A DNA stretch of 63,902 bases from Lachnospiraceae bacterium (GTDB taxonomy: Bacteria > Bacillota > Clostridia > Lachnospirales > Lachnospiraceae). This document shows, piece after piece, positions 53,158 through 61,373 of the stretch. Position numbers and translations under genes: made by a program. The stretch spans positions 1 through 63,902 of the forward strand of contig JAFRXK010000015.1 of NCBI GenBank assembly GCA_017442865.1, in the 5' to 3' direction. Every line of letters starts with the position of its first letter. The first letter of the stretch is position 1. The notes beneath the pieces were generated by a model. That model was not told where the DNA came from. It did no database searches and saw only the letters and a list, made by a program, of their open reading frames with translations.

Positions 53158-54018
53158 CTAGAGCATATCTGCAAACATAGGCACAATTATCATAATCAGC
53201 ACCCCTGAAAACATAATCATCAAAGGCAGCATAAGCTTTGTATTTGCCGTCTCACCCTTAAGCTTTGCCCTATGCTTCTTCTCTGACCAGCTTTCATTAG
53301 TCATGTACTTTAAGCTCAGAGAAAGGTCTGCTCCGCCTTTTTGGATGTTTTGTGACAGCACGGATGCAACCTTCCTAATCTCCCTGACCGCACATCTGTC
53401 AGCAAAATTATACAAAGCGTCCGCATCAGATATCCCATTTCTCATCTCCTCGCCAGCTCTTTGCATCTCCATATATATATCCCGGTCCGATGAATAAGCA
53501 ACCCTTGTCCATGCATCTCTTATAACAAGTCCTGCGTTCACAAGTAATGTAAGCTGCGACAGCATCGCAGGATAATCATCAAGTATCTGTTCGCGTCTTT
53601 TATTTACCTTGCTGCCAATATGTATATCTGGGTATGCAGCCAGTACCGCCAGCACAATGCCGATTATCATCATCATGCCGAAATCCTCCAGAATACAGCC
53701 GATAAATATCGCTGCCGGCAGCATTGTAAGCACATATGTAAGCTGCGCCGCTAAAATATATTGTCTGAAGAAATCCGCTTTATCCGCCCCATAAAGCTCG
53801 GCAAGCCTCCTTTCCTTTGCTGCTCCTCTTGGTGTCTTTAAATCAATATGGGCAAGTTCAATAAATCCGAAGCCTATAAAAAACAAATCTGTCATAACAA
53901 ACTGAAGCCCACCTATACCGGGATTATCAAAGCTGGAGCTTTTGTTATATCTCATATATAAAGTCAGCCACAAAACAATCAAAGCCGAAGCTATAACGGC
54001 AAAAAAATATACCTTCAA
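53158..54018 (-). CDS. tadC: TadC-like pilus platform protein (type II secretion F domain)
   Basis: The start is probably TTG at 54018, 8 bases after GGGGGG; the frame extends to 54048 without a better site. The 286-residue protein has an N-terminal helix (FFAVIASALIVLWLTLYMRY), the T2SF domain (MLSQLTLLVNAGLVIRDAWT, SDADALYNFADRCAVREIRK) and C-terminal helices ending LIMIIVPMFADML. It pairs with TadB in the membrane under the ATPase. It follows tadB by 70 bases. Confidence 0.88.
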   Translation of the reverse strand: MKVYFFAVIASALIVLWLTLYMRYNKSSSFDNPGIGGLQFVMTDLFFIGFGFIELAHIDLKTPRGAAKERRLAELYGADKADFFRQYILAAQLTYVLTMLPAAIFIGCILEDFGMMMIIGIVLAVLAAYPDIHIGSKVNKRREQILDDYPAMLSQLTLLVNAGLVIRDAWTRVAYSSDRDIYMEMQRAGEEMRNGISDADALYNFADRCAVREIRKVASVLSQNIQKGGADLSLSLKYMTNESWSEKKHRAKLKGETANTKLMLPLMIMFSGVLIMIIVPMFADML

Positions 54019-54088
54019 AGCGTCATCCCCCCCATCACTAATACACACTCTCTTACATTGCCACCATAGTCCTTTTACACATATATAC

Positions 54089-54868
54089 TCACACTCTTAT
54101 ATCAGTTATTTTCCTGCCTAAACAATATGCAGCCACAAATAACAATGCAGCAGCAAGTTTGACAGCTATATTAAGAGGAGTATTTGCTGATGCCGAATTC
54201 TCTCCCATGGTCCTCATCATAAGTATAATGACAAATGGCATGATACACATAATGTTGATTTCATTTTTATTTGATGCAACCAGCGTCTGTATATCCATCT
54301 CAATCTCAATCTTTTCTGATATAATATCCCTGCTTTCTGAAACGACTCTCTTTAAATCACCGCCCAGTCTGTTGCACACCGAAAAGGTCTCGGCAAAACA
54401 GCCTATATCCTCCAGCCCGCTTCTTGAAAACAAATCCTTAATCAGGCTTTCTATAGTGAAGCTGTTATTTAAGCCATTCACAATTATGCGCAGTTCCTCT
54501 GTAATACACGCACCCTCGCCATAAGAAAGCCTCATGTCCCTTAATGCATCACCAAAAGCAGCAGTGGTATTCTTTCCTGACGAATATGAATTGCTTAAGG
54601 AATCCAGCATGTCCTTAAACTGCAGCAGCAACAGCTTTTTCCGCTTGTTCTTCAAATACCCGATGTATATACATAAACCGGGCACACTTGTACAAGAAGC
54701 AATAATAATGCTCAACAACAAATGCCCGAACATAATATACGAAGCGGCTCCTCCTGCCACGCCTCCGATGCATACCCCTGTAAGCTTCTCCTTTATGTCT
54801 GTCTCATACACATCATAATCCCTGCCAGCTCCGGTAATACCCGGCCTGGCAGCATGCTTATCCTTCAT
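54089..54868 (-). CDS. tadB: TadB-like pilus platform protein
   Basis: This 259-residue protein has a short cytoplasmic start, two helices (GVCIGGVAGGAASYIMFGHL and the next), then the T2SF domain with MLDSLSNSYSSGKNTTAAFG and FAETFSVCNRLGGDLKRVVS, and C-terminal helices (IMCIMPFVIILMMR, AAALLFVAAYCLG). GGAG precedes the ATG. It follows tadA by 15 bases. Normal TadB proteins are slightly longer at the N-terminus. Confidence 0.88.
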   Translation of the reverse strand: MKDKHAARPGITGAGRDYDVYETDIKEKLTGVCIGGVAGGAASYIMFGHLLLSIIIASCTSVPGLCIYIGYLKNKRKKLLLLQFKDMLDSLSNSYSSGKNTTAAFGDALRDMRLSYGEGACITEELRIIVNGLNNSFTIESLIKDLFSRSGLEDIGCFAETFSVCNRLGGDLKRVVSESRDIISEKIEIEMDIQTLVASNKNEINIMCIMPFVIILMMRTMGENSASANTPLNIAVKLAAALLFVAAYCLGRKITDIRV

Positions 54869-54883
54869 AAAGCACTCATCTCC

Positions 54884-56122
54884 TTAGATATCATCTTCTA
54901 TGCCTGCCAGCTTTAACTTATAAACATTCTTCATCGGATTGGCAGTTCTGACCAGTCCTCCTGAAATTCTTTCTGCTGTCGTATTCTCATCTTCAACAAA
55001 TTCATACAGCTTATTCAAAGCTATCCGGCCGTTTTTATATCCTGCTACCTCTGTAATTTCCATAGTCCTTCTTGATTTGTCCCTTAGTCTAGAAAGATGG
55101 ATGATAATATCCACAGCTGATGCAATCTGCTGCCTGACAGCCTCAAGCGGAAGGCCGGAGGTTCCCTGCAAAACCATGGTTTCAAGCCTGCTCAGCATAT
55201 CCTGTGTTGAATTTGCGTGCCCGGTGGAAAGTGAGCCGTCATGTCCGGTATTCATAGCCTGAAGCATGTCTATTGCTTCTCCTCCCCTGACCTCTCCGAC
55301 AATAATACGCTCAGGTCTCATTCTCAGTGAGGTCCTAATAAGGTCTCTTATAGTAATCTGCCCTGCTCCGGAGCTGTTGGCATTTCTCGTCTCAAGCGAC
55401 ACGAGATTGTCAATGCCGATTATCTGCAGCTCTGCCGAATCCTCAATGGTTATAACCCTTTCGTCCTTCGGAATATAATTTGAAAGGGCATTTAAAAAGG
55501 TTGTCTTGCCGGAGCCAGTTCCTCCGCACACAATAATATTGTATTTTGCCCGTACAAGCAGCTCCAGCTTATCTGCGATATCCCTTGTAATTGAGCCCAG
55601 TTCAATAAGCCTGTCTATTGTCATCGGAGTCTTTGAAAACCTTCTGATAGTCATAACAGGTCCGCACAGAGCAACCGGTGGAAGCACGACATTTACACGC
55701 GAACCGTCAGGCAGATGCGTATCAACAATAGGATTCGCCTGATTAACCTCCCTGCCTGCAAGTCCGACTATGCGCTGTATAATATCCTCCAGCCGTCCAC
55801 TGTCCTCAAAGCTCTTATCCAGCTTATATAACCGCCCATCGCGCTCAATAAATATGTCCCTTGCACCATTTATCATAACCTCCGTCACCGATTCGTCCTT
55901 AATTATCGAATCAAGAAGACCGAAGCCGCGAATCGAGCTGTAAATATACTGTCCCATATCCAGCCGCTCCTTAAGCGGACAATAATTTCTGCCTATATTC
56001 TCAGAGAGCAATTCTTCAATCTTTTGCGCCAGCTCGTCATCCGAAAGACCGTTTATATCGCTGTTTCGGGCAATATGAGACTTTATATTCGCAATAATTC
56101 CTTCTCTTTTACATTCTTCCAT
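54884..56122 (-). CDS. tadA: TadA/CpaF pilus assembly ATPase
   Basis: The 412-residue protein is a type II/IV secretion ATPase of the CpaF/TadA group. It shows FGLLDSIIKDESVTEVMING in the N-terminal domain, Walker A NIIVCGGTGSGKTTFLNALS, the Asp box VITIEDSAELQI, Walker B RPERIIVGEVRGGEAIDMLQ and the His box TGHDGSLSTGHANS. It powers pilus assembly, perhaps also retraction. GGGGTG precedes the ATG. It is the second gene of the operon after the TadZ-like gene. No secretin gene is present, as expected in a one-membrane bacterium. Confidence 0.95.
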   Translation of the reverse strand: MEECKREGIIANIKSHIARNSDINGLSDDELAQKIEELLSENIGRNYCPLKERLDMGQYIYSSIRGFGLLDSIIKDESVTEVMINGARDIFIERDGRLYKLDKSFEDSGRLEDIIQRIVGLAGREVNQANPIVDTHLPDGSRVNVVLPPVALCGPVMTIRRFSKTPMTIDRLIELGSITRDIADKLELLVRAKYNIIVCGGTGSGKTTFLNALSNYIPKDERVITIEDSAELQIIGIDNLVSLETRNANSSGAGQITIRDLIRTSLRMRPERIIVGEVRGGEAIDMLQAMNTGHDGSLSTGHANSTQDMLSRLETMVLQGTSGLPLEAVRQQIASAVDIIIHLSRLRDKSRRTMEITEVAGYKNGRIALNKLYEFVEDENTTAERISGGLVRTANPMKNVYKLKLAGIEDDI

Positions 56123-56132
56123 AAGGCACCCC

Positions 56133-57182
56133 TTATAATAAATTCTTAAAAATATTAGCCGGTATGCAGCCTACAACGTCAACCGTGGTGTCAAAAGGCG
56201 GAATCTCCCCTATGCATCTTATATTCAATTTGTCTTTTGTGTCTGGGATATAATTTTTAGATTTGTTGTATATCAGAATCAGTTTGTCTGAAAGGTCTCC
56301 TGAATCGTAATCTGAAAGAATCTTAATATAGTCGTAAAAGCTCACCAGCTTCATATTTGAAACATCAGAAGCATCACTTATGACTAAAATTTCATCACTT
56401 TTTTTAAGAATAAATTCCGTACATTCTGAAATATGCGTCCCTATGTCCGCAACTATGTAATCGTATGTACCCGCAAGCGAAAGCTCTCTTATCAAGGCTT
56501 CAACATCTTTAAACTCAAGCTCCTGCATATCCTGCACAAACCTTTGCTTATCATAGAAGAAAACTCCTCTGCGGTCACGCTTTGCCATGCTCTCAAGCTT
56601 AAGCCGAAGATTCGCCCTGCCCGCCTTCAAAGCATAAATAACATCGCTGATGCAATGCCGCCCATCACCGCTAAAGAAAAATTCTGTTGAGGAAACAAGC
56701 TCCATGTTAAGATATAATACCTTCTTATCAAGGGATGCGGCATACAATGCAAAGGCGGCTGCCACCGTTGAACATCCAGTACCGCCTGCCGCAGATACAA
56801 AGGAATACAGTCTTGTAATATGTCCGCTGTCCGACTTAAGAGCTGTTCCGGCAGCCTGTTCGGAGTATATATCAAGTATCTCTTTATAAATCAGCTCCAC
56901 ATTCTGATACTTGGATACAGCCCTGCACTCTCTAATGCTTATCACATCAGATGCCTCTGCAAGATACGCAAAGCCACACCCTGCAGGTATAAGCGTCCTG
57001 TCAAACGCAAACTTCTCATTGACCAAAAGCACATGTATATGCTCGCGTGAAATCGCCTCCATAGCACTCTCAGGCTTCGTAAAAGCATGCACCTCTATGT
57101 TGTCATACTTTGATATCAAAGCCAGCGAAAGCCTGTCGATATAGTCCTCGCTTCCGTCTAAAATCATTAGCCTAATCTTCAA
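56133..57182 (-). CDS. TadZ/CpaE-like MinD-family protein
   Basis: TadZ places the pilus machine in the cell. The 349-residue protein has an N-terminal receiver-like domain (about residues 1-110, RLMILDGSEDYIDRLSLALI) and a MinD/ParA-type domain with the P-loop region FVSAAGGTGCSTVAAAFALY. Here the usual first Lys and the Lys before Ser-Thr are absent (A-A-G-G-T-G-C-S-T), so ATP hydrolysis may be weak or lost. DYIVADIGTHISECTEFIL is the Walker B region. The start is TTG at 57182 with GGCGGTG upstream. It is the first gene of the operon, with a consensus promoter. Confidence 0.82.
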   Translation of the reverse strand: MKIRLMILDGSEDYIDRLSLALISKYDNIEVHAFTKPESAMEAISREHIHVLLVNEKFAFDRTLIPAGCGFAYLAEASDVISIRECRAVSKYQNVELIYKEILDIYSEQAAGTALKSDSGHITRLYSFVSAAGGTGCSTVAAAFALYAASLDKKVLYLNMELVSSTEFFFSGDGRHCISDVIYALKAGRANLRLKLESMAKRDRRGVFFYDKQRFVQDMQELEFKDVEALIRELSLAGTYDYIVADIGTHISECTEFILKKSDEILVISDASDVSNMKLVSFYDYIKILSDYDSGDLSDKLILIYNKSKNYIPDTKDKLNIRCIGEIPPFDTTVDVVGCIPANIFKNLL

Positions 57183-57278
57183 TAAAACACCGCCTTACTT
57201 ATAAATAATACTGATATCATTTGTAAAGCATCCTGTGTAAAACCGAATCATCATTGCAATAATTATTTCAGTGACTAA

Positions 57279-57307
57279 ACTATAAAATATTCGACTTATC
57301 ATGTCAA
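57279..57307 (-). promoter_or_regulatory. Promoter of the Tad-type operon
   Basis: TTGACA (57307-57302), 17-base spacer, TATAGT (57284-57279) on the minus strand, about 90 bases before the TadZ-like gene. I see no cyclic-di-GMP riboswitch core in the leader. The rest of the 57183-57444 gap holds only this promoter and the next terminator. Confidence 0.78.
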
Positions 57308-57393
57308 TAGAATTACTGCCAACCTTCATAAACTCCGCTACTATCGACAAAAAGCACACTTTTCAACAAATAAAATGTTAAAAAATGAAAAGA

Positions 57394-57420
57394 TGCAGAA
57401 AAGCTTAATGATTTCCTGCA
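57394..57420 (-). terminator. Terminator of the polyamine operon
   Basis: On the minus strand TGCAGGAAA pairs with TTTTCTGCA (one G-U pair) around a 9-base loop, followed by TCTTTTCATTTTTT. It lies 24 bases after the nspC stop. Confidence 0.75.
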
Positions 57421-57444
57421 CCTTATATATTTCGTCTTATATTA

Positions 57445-58656
57445 TTATTTTCCGCTGCCAAGCCGCATTTTAAAATCGTCATATCCAAAATCAGTGAGCA
57501 AGTGGAAGCATCCCTTCTCATCCCAGCGCACTATCTGCGGAAGCGGCATTCCGTTAAAGGTATTATTCTTGCATGTGGTGTAAATTGCCATATCGCCAAA
57601 CAATACAATATCACCGGTATTCAGAGCATTTTCAAAGCAATAATCACCGATAATATCACCCGAAAGGCAGGTCGGCCCGCCCAGCCTGTATTTGAACGCT
57701 CCAGCCTCAGAAGTGCCATAAACAGGCGGTTTGTACGGCATCTCGATAACATCCGGCATATGGCATGCTGCGCTCGCATCCAGAATTACATTTGTCACGC
57801 TGCCATTCTGCGTTATATCGAGCACCCTTGTAAGCAGATAACCTGCATTAAGCGCACACGCTTCGCCAGGCTCCAGATAAATATCCACATCCCACTTGTT
57901 TTTTGCATAGATAATGCACCTTTCAAGCCTTGCAATATCGTAGCCCCCTCGCGTAATGTGATGACCGCCGCCCATATTAAGCCACTTCATATCCGGGAGA
58001 ATATCACCGAACTTCTCTTCAACTGCATTTAAGGTAGTCTCAAGGTCATCCGAATTCTGCTCGCAAAGAGTATGAAAATGCAGACCGTCAAGCATATTTG
58101 CAAGCTCTCCTGTCATCTCCTTATCCCACTGCGTGCGCGTAACTCCAAGACGGCCTCCCGGAGCGCATGGGTCATAAATATCGTGTCCCTCCTGCGTCGA
58201 GCATTCCGGATTGATACGAAGCCCGATACTCTTTCTCTCCGCCTTAGCCTTAAATGCGAACCTTTCAAGCTGATGAACCGAATTAAACACAATGTGATCG
58301 GCATATTTTAAAAGCTCATCGAATTCGTCATCACGATATGCGCCGCAGAAGACATGGACCTCCTTTTCAGGCATCATTTCAGCGCCAAGCCTTGCCTCAT
58401 ACAGACCGCTTGCCTCGGTACCTGATAAATACTGCGAAAGCAGAGGATAAAAATCATAATTTGAAAATGCCTTCTGTGCAAGCAGGATTTTGCAGCCTGT
58501 ATTCCTTATCACAGACGCTAAAATCTCTCCATTTCTTCTTAGTGCAGCCTCATCAATAATATAACAAGGCGACTTAAGCTGCGAAAAAAGCTCATCCGGC
58601 GTTTTATTCTGCAGGGTTTCAAAAACTACCCTGTTATCTGTTATCATTTCTGACAA
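57445..58656 (-). CDS. nspC: Carboxynorspermidine/carboxyspermidine decarboxylase
   Basis: This PLP enzyme of the fold III decarboxylase group converts carboxynorspermidine or carboxyspermidine to norspermidine or spermidine. The 403-residue protein has the cofactor Lys in CKILLAQKAFSNYDFYPLLS, the HFHTLCEQN stretch, WLNMGGGHHITRGGYD for the phosphate, and LEPGEACALNAGYL. The start is TTG at 58656, 9 bases after GGGGG; the next ATG at 58647 is too far from that site. It is the last gene of the operon and follows its pathway partner after a 268-base gap with a GC-rich repeat. Confidence 0.93.
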   Translation of the reverse strand: MSEMITDNRVVFETLQNKTPDELFSQLKSPCYIIDEAALRRNGEILASVIRNTGCKILLAQKAFSNYDFYPLLSQYLSGTEASGLYEARLGAEMMPEKEVHVFCGAYRDDEFDELLKYADHIVFNSVHQLERFAFKAKAERKSIGLRINPECSTQEGHDIYDPCAPGGRLGVTRTQWDKEMTGELANMLDGLHFHTLCEQNSDDLETTLNAVEEKFGDILPDMKWLNMGGGHHITRGGYDIARLERCIIYAKNKWDVDIYLEPGEACALNAGYLLTRVLDITQNGSVTNVILDASAACHMPDVIEMPYKPPVYGTSEAGAFKYRLGGPTCLSGDIIGDYCFENALNTGDIVLFGDMAIYTTCKNNTFNGMPLPQIVRWDEKGCFHLLTDFGYDDFKMRLGSGK

Positions 58657-58719
58657 AATGTTTTACCCCCATTATTCAGTATAATACATAAAATCTAATG
58701 ACCTGGCTTGTTTTTAATT

Positions 58720-58895
58720 TGTCTGCCTCAAGGGGCGGGGTATTCGGTCTACGTTCCACTATGGTCGGCGATAAACAGCTGCCACCGGCAGCTATCGCCT
58801 CTCGCGGTATTCGACCCTCGCGGTATTCGACCCTCGTGGCAGTCGCCAAATGGACGAGCTTGCTCGTCCGCTTGGCTCGTTGCTCGCGGGAATAA
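58720..58895. repeat. GC-rich palindromic element between the carboxynorspermidine synthase gene and nspC
   Basis: A nested hairpin (GGCGAT...AGCTGCC-ACC-GGCAGCT-ATCGCC) at about 58768-58799 is followed by two copies of CTCGCGGTATTCGAC (from 58800) and a second hairpin GGACGAGC-TT-GCTCGTCC at about 58852-58869. GC content is clearly above the flanks. It looks like a small dispersed intergenic repeat inserted inside an operon. No gene is seen in this gap. Confidence 0.7.
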
Positions 58896-58924
58896 AATGA
58901 ACTGCAGACAGCAGACTGCACAGC

Positions 58925-60184
58925 TTAGTCTACAAGCACAGGATTATAATCCTCTCTGTGAGGCAGTCCGTAATTATCAAGCGCCTCTATGAATGGATCT
59001 GGGTCAAACTCTTCAACCGTATATACGCCCGGCTTATTCCACTTTCCTGTAAGCAGCATCATTGCACCGCACATCGCAGGCACGCCTGTCGTATAGCTTA
59101 TTGCCTGGCTTCCGACCTCTCTGAAGCAGTCCTGATGGTCGCAGACATTATAAATATAATAGGTCTTGTCCTTTCCATCCTTTTTGCCTGTGAAAATACA
59201 GCCTATATTAGTCTTTCCGTGAGTACGCGGGCCAAGACTTGCAGGGTCAGGAAGCAGCTCTTTTAAAAACTTAATCGGTACAATTTCTTTTCCCTCAAAC
59301 ATAACAGGCGTTGTTGACAGCATTCCGACATTTTCAAGGCACTTCATATGTGTAAGATAGCTTTGTCCAAATGTCATAAAGAAGCGGATTCTCTTAACCT
59401 CAGGAATGTTGAGTGCAAGTGACTCAATCTCCTCGTGATGCAGAAGGTACATATCCTTCATGCCCACAGCGTCAAAATCATACTCTCTCTTGATGCTCAT
59501 TGCCGGTATCTCCACCCAGTGGCCGTCCTCCCAGTAGCTTCCCGGCGCTGAAACCTCACGCAGATTCACCTCCGGATTGAAGTTTGTGGCAAACGGATAT
59601 CCGTGGTCGCCGCCGTTGCAGTCGAGAATGTCTATTGTATCAATCGTGTCAAATTCATGCTTTTTTGCGTAAGCACAGTAAGCCTGTGTAACGCCCGGGT
59701 CAAAGCCGCAGCCAAGCAGTGCGGTAAGACCTGCCTTTTCAAACTTCTCTCTGTAAGCCCACTGCCAGCTGTAATCAAAATAAGCAGAAAAGCCTTTTTC
59801 CTCACAGCGTTTTTCGTAAATTTCACGCCATGCCGGGTCATCTGTATCCTCCGGCTCATAATTTGCGGTATCCATGTAATTTACGCCGCACTCAAGACAT
59901 GCATCCATAATTGTAAGGTCCTGATATGGAAGTGCAATGTTCATAACTAAGTCCGGCTTATACTTTTTAATAAGCTTAACTACCTGATTTACATCATCCG
60001 CATCAACCTGCGCGGTTGTAATAATCGTCTCTGTTTTTCCTTTAAGCTTCTTCGCAAGCTCGTCACATTTTGATTTTGTGCGGCTCGCAATACATAACTC
60101 CGTAAACACGTCGCTGTGCTGGCAGCACTTGTGAATTGCAACTGATGCAACGCCGCCGCAGCCAATAACTAAAACTCTGCTCAT
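58925..60184 (-). CDS. Carboxynorspermidine synthase (saccharopine dehydrogenase-like)
   Basis: The ATG at 60184 follows GAAGGAGAG; the frame upstream to 60361 is not needed. The 419-residue protein has the Rossmann start RVLVIGCGGVASVAIHKC and the family block VNYMDTANYEPEDTDDPAWR. Enzymes of this CASDH group join aspartate semialdehyde with putrescine or diaminopropane, using NADPH, to give carboxyspermidine or carboxynorspermidine. Adjacency to nspC, agmatinase and a decarboxylase supports this over lysine metabolism. Putrescine made by SpeB would be its substrate. Confidence 0.92.
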   Translation of the reverse strand: MSRVLVIGCGGVASVAIHKCCQHSDVFTELCIASRTKSKCDELAKKLKGKTETIITTAQVDADDVNQVVKLIKKYKPDLVMNIALPYQDLTIMDACLECGVNYMDTANYEPEDTDDPAWREIYEKRCEEKGFSAYFDYSWQWAYREKFEKAGLTALLGCGFDPGVTQAYCAYAKKHEFDTIDTIDILDCNGGDHGYPFATNFNPEVNLREVSAPGSYWEDGHWVEIPAMSIKREYDFDAVGMKDMYLLHHEEIESLALNIPEVKRIRFFMTFGQSYLTHMKCLENVGMLSTTPVMFEGKEIVPIKFLKELLPDPASLGPRTHGKTNIGCIFTGKKDGKDKTYYIYNVCDHQDCFREVGSQAISYTTGVPAMCGAMMLLTGKWNKPGVYTVEEFDPDPFIEALDNYGLPHREDYNPVLVD

Positions 60185-60238
60185 TTTAATCTCTCCTTCT
60201 TCAATCTGAATTTCAAATTTATGTTCAGGAACAAAAAC

Positions 60239-60344
60239 GCCCTGATATTCTGAAAGCCCGTAAAGCACAGGTGCTTTCATAACTATCTGTAAAGTACAAA
60301 TGCTTCTTGGGCTATCCGTAAAGCAAAGGCATACATTCACCCTT
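60239..60344 (-). repeat. 29-bp imperfect tandem repeats after speB
   Basis: On the minus strand the last codons and stop of speB (CTTTACAAATAG) recur as CTTTACGGATAG, CTTTACAGATAG and CTTTACGGGCT, at spacings of 33, 29 and 29 bases. They fill the gap between speB and the next gene and look like decayed duplications of the speB 3' end. Confidence 0.65.
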
Positions 60345-61373
60345 CTATTTGTAAAGAGCAAGTATAAGCTCCCTTAAAAGCTTGCAGGCTGCCGCTGTGG
60401 AGGTTCCGCTTGCATCAAGCATCGGAGCTAACTCATTTATGTCCGCAGCAACCACATTTGTCCTGCACACCTTTAAAACCGCCTGCAACAGCTCTGAAAA
60501 TGATACTCCGCCTGCTTCAGGAGTGCCTGTTCCCGGGAAAATTGACGGGTCCATGCAGTCTAAATCAATCGTAAAATAAACCGGCGTATTGCTCTTTACA
60601 AGCTCATCAACAAGCTCATCAAGACCGTCAAAATTAAACCTGTGCATGTCAGTGTGCTTTTTTGCAAATTCAAACTCTGCCCTTTCGCCGCTTCTTATGC
60701 AAAACTGGTGAATGCGCCTGTCCAAAGCATTTTTATTTTCGTTATGCGATTCGCCTCCCTCTGCACTGTTTTCAATCGACAAATCTCTGCCTTCTGTATT
60801 GTTTTCAATCGACACCCCGCCGCTTTCGCCGGCAATAAGCTCATAACATCTTCTTATAACACACGCATGGCTTAGCCTTGCTCCAAGATAATCGTCCCTT
60901 AAATCAGCATGCGCGTCAAAATGTATTATATGCAGGTCCGGATACTTCTTAAAAGCTGCCCTGAATGCGCCAAGCGTCACAAGATGCTCACCACCAAGCA
61001 TAACCGGCAGCCTGCCACCGTCCAAAATGATTCCGGCGCGGTTTTGAATATCTGAAAGCGCTTTGCCGGCATCTCCAAAGCAAAGCTCAATATCCCCGCT
61101 GTCAAACACCTGACAGTCCTCTAAATCCTTGTCCTGATAAGGGCTGTAGGTTTCAATGCCGAAGCTTTCGTGGCGGATTGCCGCCGAGCCAAACCTTGCT
61201 CCCGGTCTGAAGCTTGTCGTGGAATCAAACGGCGCACCAAAAAGTACGATTTTTGCCGCTTCATAATCACTGTCACAGCCTATAAACGTTTCAACATTTC
61301 GCTCAAGTGTCACATCTGATGCAGCATTATCACAGTCTGAGACATTATTAATTATATTTTCAATATTATTCAT
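60345..61373 (-). CDS. speB: Agmatinase
   Basis: SpeB converts agmatine to putrescine and urea with two Mn ions. From the ATG at 61373, which overlaps the speE stop (TGATG), the protein has 342 residues; agmatinases are normally about 290-310. Metal motifs are present: PVMLGGEHLVT, IIHFDAHADLRDDY and VYFTIDLDCMDPSIFPGTGT. The extra length is mainly an insert of about 30 residues near position 185 (SIENNTEGRDLSIENSAEGG), itself a tandem repeat with an 11-residue period. It should not touch the core. Confidence 0.93.
   Translation of the reverse strand: MNNIENIINNVSDCDNAASDVTLERNVETFIGCDSDYEAAKIVLFGAPFDSTTSFRPGARFGSAAIRHESFGIETYSPYQDKDLEDCQVFDSGDIELCFGDAGKALSDIQNRAGIILDGGRLPVMLGGEHLVTLGAFRAAFKKYPDLHIIHFDAHADLRDDYLGARLSHACVIRRCYELIAGESGGVSIENNTEGRDLSIENSAEGGESHNENKNALDRRIHQFCIRSGERAEFEFAKKHTDMHRFNFDGLDELVDELVKSNTPVYFTIDLDCMDPSIFPGTGTPEAGGVSFSELLQAVLKVCRTNVVAADINELAPMLDASGTSTAAACKLLRELILALYK

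Noticed and set aside
57183..57278. Cyclic-di-GMP riboswitch before the pilus operon
   Set aside because: The conserved GEMM core sequences are absent from the leader.
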